A stretch of DNA of 64,000 nt, taken from the NCBI RefSeq assembly GCF_002954355.1, contig NZ_MQVV01000016.1, positions 372,001-436,000 of the forward strand. The letters are read 5' to 3'. This stretch comes from Nonlabens tegetincola. GTDB lineage: Bacteria > Bacteroidota > Bacteroidia > Flavobacteriales > Flavobacteriaceae. This document shows positions 61,935-64,000 of this stretch, piece after piece. A program made the translations under genes and the position numbers. The notes beneath the pieces are model-generated. The model saw nothing but the letters and a program-made list of their open reading frames with translations. It made no database searches and was not told the origin of the DNA. Each line of letters begins with the position of its first letter. The first letter of the stretch is position 1.

Positions 61935-64000
61935 ATGCAAGCAACTGAAAACCCTACTGTTTCTCTAAAAAAAGAAGACTTTAAAAACGAAGTCCTTAAA
62001 GATTATAAAATTGCGGTAACTAGTCGCGAATGTAGTCTACTAGGTCGCCGCGAAGTACTTACAGGAAAAGCTAAATTTGGAATCTTCGGTGATGGAAAAG
62101 AGCTTCCTCAACTTGCTTGGGCTCGCGCTTTTGAAAATGGTGATTTTAGAAGCGGTTATTATCGAGATCAAACCTTCATGATGGCTATAGGTGAACTTAC
62201 TATCGAGCAGTTTTTTGCTGGACTGTATGCAAACACCGACATCAAAGAGGAACCAATGAGCGCAGGAAGACAAATGGGTGGTCACTTTGCGACACACAGT
62301 CTTGATGAGAAAGGAAATTGGAAAAGATTAATCGATCAAAAAAATAGTAGTAGCGATATTTCTCCTACTGCTGGACAAATGCCTAGATTATTAGGTCTTG
62401 CACAAGCTAGTAAAGTATATCGTCACAATGACCTTATTCCTGCAGATAATGGATTTTCAAATAAAGGTAATGAAGTTGCCTGGGGAACGATAGGTAATGC
62501 AAGTACAAGTGAAGGCCATTTTTGGGAAACCTTTAATGCAGCCGGAGTCCTGCAAGTACCTATGGTAATCAGCGTGTGGGATGACGATTATGGAATCTCG
62601 GTTCATGCACGTCATCAAACTACAAAAGAAAGTATAAGTAAGATTCAGGCAGGTTTTCAAAGAAATGAAGACGGCAAGGGTTATGAAATAATTGTAGTTA
62701 AAGGTTGGGATTATGTAGCTCTAGTTGAGGCTTATGAAAAAGCTAGTAAAATTGCTAGAGAAGAGCATGTACCGGTAATGATTCATGTGGATGAACTCAC
62801 ACAGCCACAAGGTCACAGTACTAGTGGCTCTCATGAGCGTTATAAGGATGAAGAAAGACTAGCTTGGGAAGCAGAATATGATTGTAACGCACAATTTAGA
62901 AAATGGCTGATTGAAAATGACTTTGCTACAGATGATGAGCTGTCGGCCTTAGAGAAAGACATTAAAAAAGAAGTACGTAACGGTAAAAAAGCAGCGTGGA
63001 CTGCATTCATCAATCCTATTCTTAAAGAAAGAGATGAAGCGGTACAACACCTAGAAAAAGTTGCGAACGTAAGTGATAATCAAGTTTTCATTCAACCTTT
63101 AATTTCTAAATTAAAAGAAACTAAAGAGCCTATTAGAAAAGAAGTTTTTGAAACTATAAAACAAACCTTACGATATACAATAGGAGAAAATCATGATGAA
63201 ATTGATCAACTTAAAGCATTTTTAAGTGATTATGAATCGACCATTCAACCTAAATACAGCGATTATCTTTTTAGTAAGTCTGATAAGGCTGTAGTCAACA
63301 TACAAGCTGTAGATCCAGTCTATAATGAGGACAGCAATGAGGTAGATGCTAGAGTTATCATGAGAGATAATTTTGACGCATTATTTGCTGCCCATCCAGA
63401 GGTTATGGTATTTGGTGAAGATGCTGGAGAAATAGGAGACGTTAATCAAGGTCTTGAAGGAATGCAAGAAAAATACGGTGAATTAAGAGTATCAGACACC
63501 GGAATTAGAGAAGCTACTATTTTAGGACAAGGAATCGGTCTAGCAATGCGAGGATTACGACCTATTGCCGAAATCCAATACCTAGATTATTTACTTTACT
63601 GCTTACAGATCATGAGTGATGATCTAGCTACTGTTCAATATAGAACTGCCGGTAAACAAAAAGCTCCAGTAATTATAAGAACTAGAGGTCATCGCCTAGA
63701 AGGAATTTGGCACAGTGGTTCACCAATGGGTGGAATCATTAATCTAGTAAGAGGTATTCATGTTCTAGTACCTAGAAACATGACCAAGGCAGCTGGTTTC
63801 TATAACACTCTTATGGCAAGCGATGAGCCTGCCCTTATCGTTGAATGTCTAAACGGATATCGTCTTAAAGAAAAATTACCTGTAAACTTAGGAGAGTTTA
63901 GAACTCCTGTAGGAGTTGTTGAAACCATAAAAACAGGTAGTGATATTACCGTTGTTTCTTATGGTTCAACCTTGCGTATTATTGAGGAAGCAGCTGTGGA
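61935..64000 (+). CDS. 2-oxoacid dehydrogenase E1, fused alpha and beta subunits (truncated by the window)
   Basis: The frame is open from ATG 61935 to the window end, 688 codons. The alpha part (about 1-440) has YRDQTFMMAIGE, GNASTSEGHFWETFNAAG and VWDDDYGISV, the thiamine-diphosphate site of branched-chain-type 2-oxoacid dehydrogenases. The beta part begins about 470 with DARVIMRDNFDALFAAHPEV and VFGEDAGEIGDVNQG, and has RTRGHRLEGIWHSGSPMG. It decarboxylates a 2-oxo acid such as 2-oxoisovalerate and passes the acyl group to E2. The alpha-beta fusion is common in flavobacteria. The C terminus lies outside the window. Confidence 0.94.
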   Translation, partial: MQATENPTVSLKKEDFKNEVLKDYKIAVTSRECSLLGRREVLTGKAKFGIFGDGKELPQLAWARAFENGDFRSGYYRDQTFMMAIGELTIEQFFAGLYANTDIKEEPMSAGRQMGGHFATHSLDEKGNWKRLIDQKNSSSDISPTAGQMPRLLGLAQASKVYRHNDLIPADNGFSNKGNEVAWGTIGNASTSEGHFWETFNAAGVLQVPMVISVWDDDYGISVHARHQTTKESISKIQAGFQRNEDGKGYEIIVVKGWDYVALVEAYEKASKIAREEHVPVMIHVDELTQPQGHSTSGSHERYKDEERLAWEAEYDCNAQFRKWLIENDFATDDELSALEKDIKKEVRNGKKAAWTAFINPILKERDEAVQHLEKVANVSDNQVFIQPLISKLKETKEPIRKEVFETIKQTLRYTIGENHDEIDQLKAFLSDYESTIQPKYSDYLFSKSDKAVVNIQAVDPVYNEDSNEVDARVIMRDNFDALFAAHPEVMVFGEDAGEIGDVNQGLEGMQEKYGELRVSDTGIREATILGQGIGLAMRGLRPIAEIQYLDYLLYCLQIMSDDLATVQYRTAGKQKAPVIIRTRGHRLEGIWHSGSPMGGIINLVRGIHVLVPRNMTKAAGFYNTLMASDEPALIVECLNGYRLKEKLPVNLGEFRTPVGVVETIKTGSDITVVSYGSTLRIIEEAAV

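Noticed and set aside
1-64000. tRNA, rRNA, insertion sequences and attachment sites
   Set aside because: No T-loop-like GGTTCGA set with matching arms, no ribosomal RNA, no transposase or integrase frame, and no direct repeats flanking a gene block were seen on reading; small ones could be missed by eye.

Overview
The window reads as a chromosome segment of a marine member of the Flavobacteriaceae (Bacteroidetes). The grounds are a low GC content, promoters of the Bacteroidetes form (TTG, about 20 bases, TAnnTTTG), many lipoproteins, a polysaccharide-utilisation locus for a beta-1,3-glucan such as laminarin, a proteorhodopsin with a retinal-forming Blh oxygenase, and family-typical genes such as a cyclophilin-FKBP fusion and a fused alpha-beta 2-oxoacid dehydrogenase E1. 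A Nonlabens- or Dokdonia-like genus is plausible but not proven from sequence alone. No rRNA, tRNA, CRISPR array, transposase, phage or plasmid gene was seen.

Layout. Bases 1-18410 (minus strand) hold a laminarin-type locus: a beta-propeller/LuxR-type sensor-regulator (15642-18410), then in transcription order a glycosidase joined to an outer-membrane barrel, a surface glycan-binding lipoprotein, a GH16 laminarinase, a cytoplasmic beta-1,3-glucan phosphorylase-like enzyme (GH149 type), a GH17 and a GH30 lipoprotein, a GPH-family sugar symporter fused to a GH17 domain, and the start of another secreted protein. The set suggests surface cleavage and debranching of laminarin, uptake through the inner membrane coupled to cleavage, and phosphorolysis in the cytosol. 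Bases 18510-31131 hold housekeeping genes (DnaQ-like exonuclease, hemolysin III, nitronate monooxygenase-like enzyme, cyclophilin-FKBP, RecQ, KdsD, TatC, TypA) mixed with unknowns.

Bases 31317-33009 hold a divergent proteorhodopsin/blh pair. Then come SlyD-like FKBP, Ffh, FolD, redox and thioredoxin-fold genes, and a persulfide dioxygenase-rhodanese sulfur cluster leading into kdsA (38754-41711). Next are a GIN-type adhesin-head protein, a di-haem peroxidase, a GH25 lysozyme and a large tricorn-like S41 protease (41875-48105). An operon of a small winged-helix regulator, a Coq4-like protein and four or five membrane proteins of unknown function follows (48210-52457). The right end has EttA, DUF389, ManC, a SprT-like protein, a LOG-family enzyme, a degenerate M1-peptidase/outer-membrane protein, and the truncated 2-oxoacid dehydrogenase E1.

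The most striking signal is not a gene. A perfect 16-base palindrome, CGCTTTCGCGAAAGCG, occurs 13 times, plus one copy with a one-base insertion. It is spaced about every 4.4 kb with unusual evenness. Six copies lie between genes, most with TTA/TAA flanks that lengthen the palindrome to 22-24 bases. Eight lie inside genes in all three reading frames, encoding AFAKA, RFRES or TLSRK. In the AFAKA frame the flanking TAA, which would be a stop, is always changed to a sense codon. One copy encodes the signal-peptidase site of a secreted protein.
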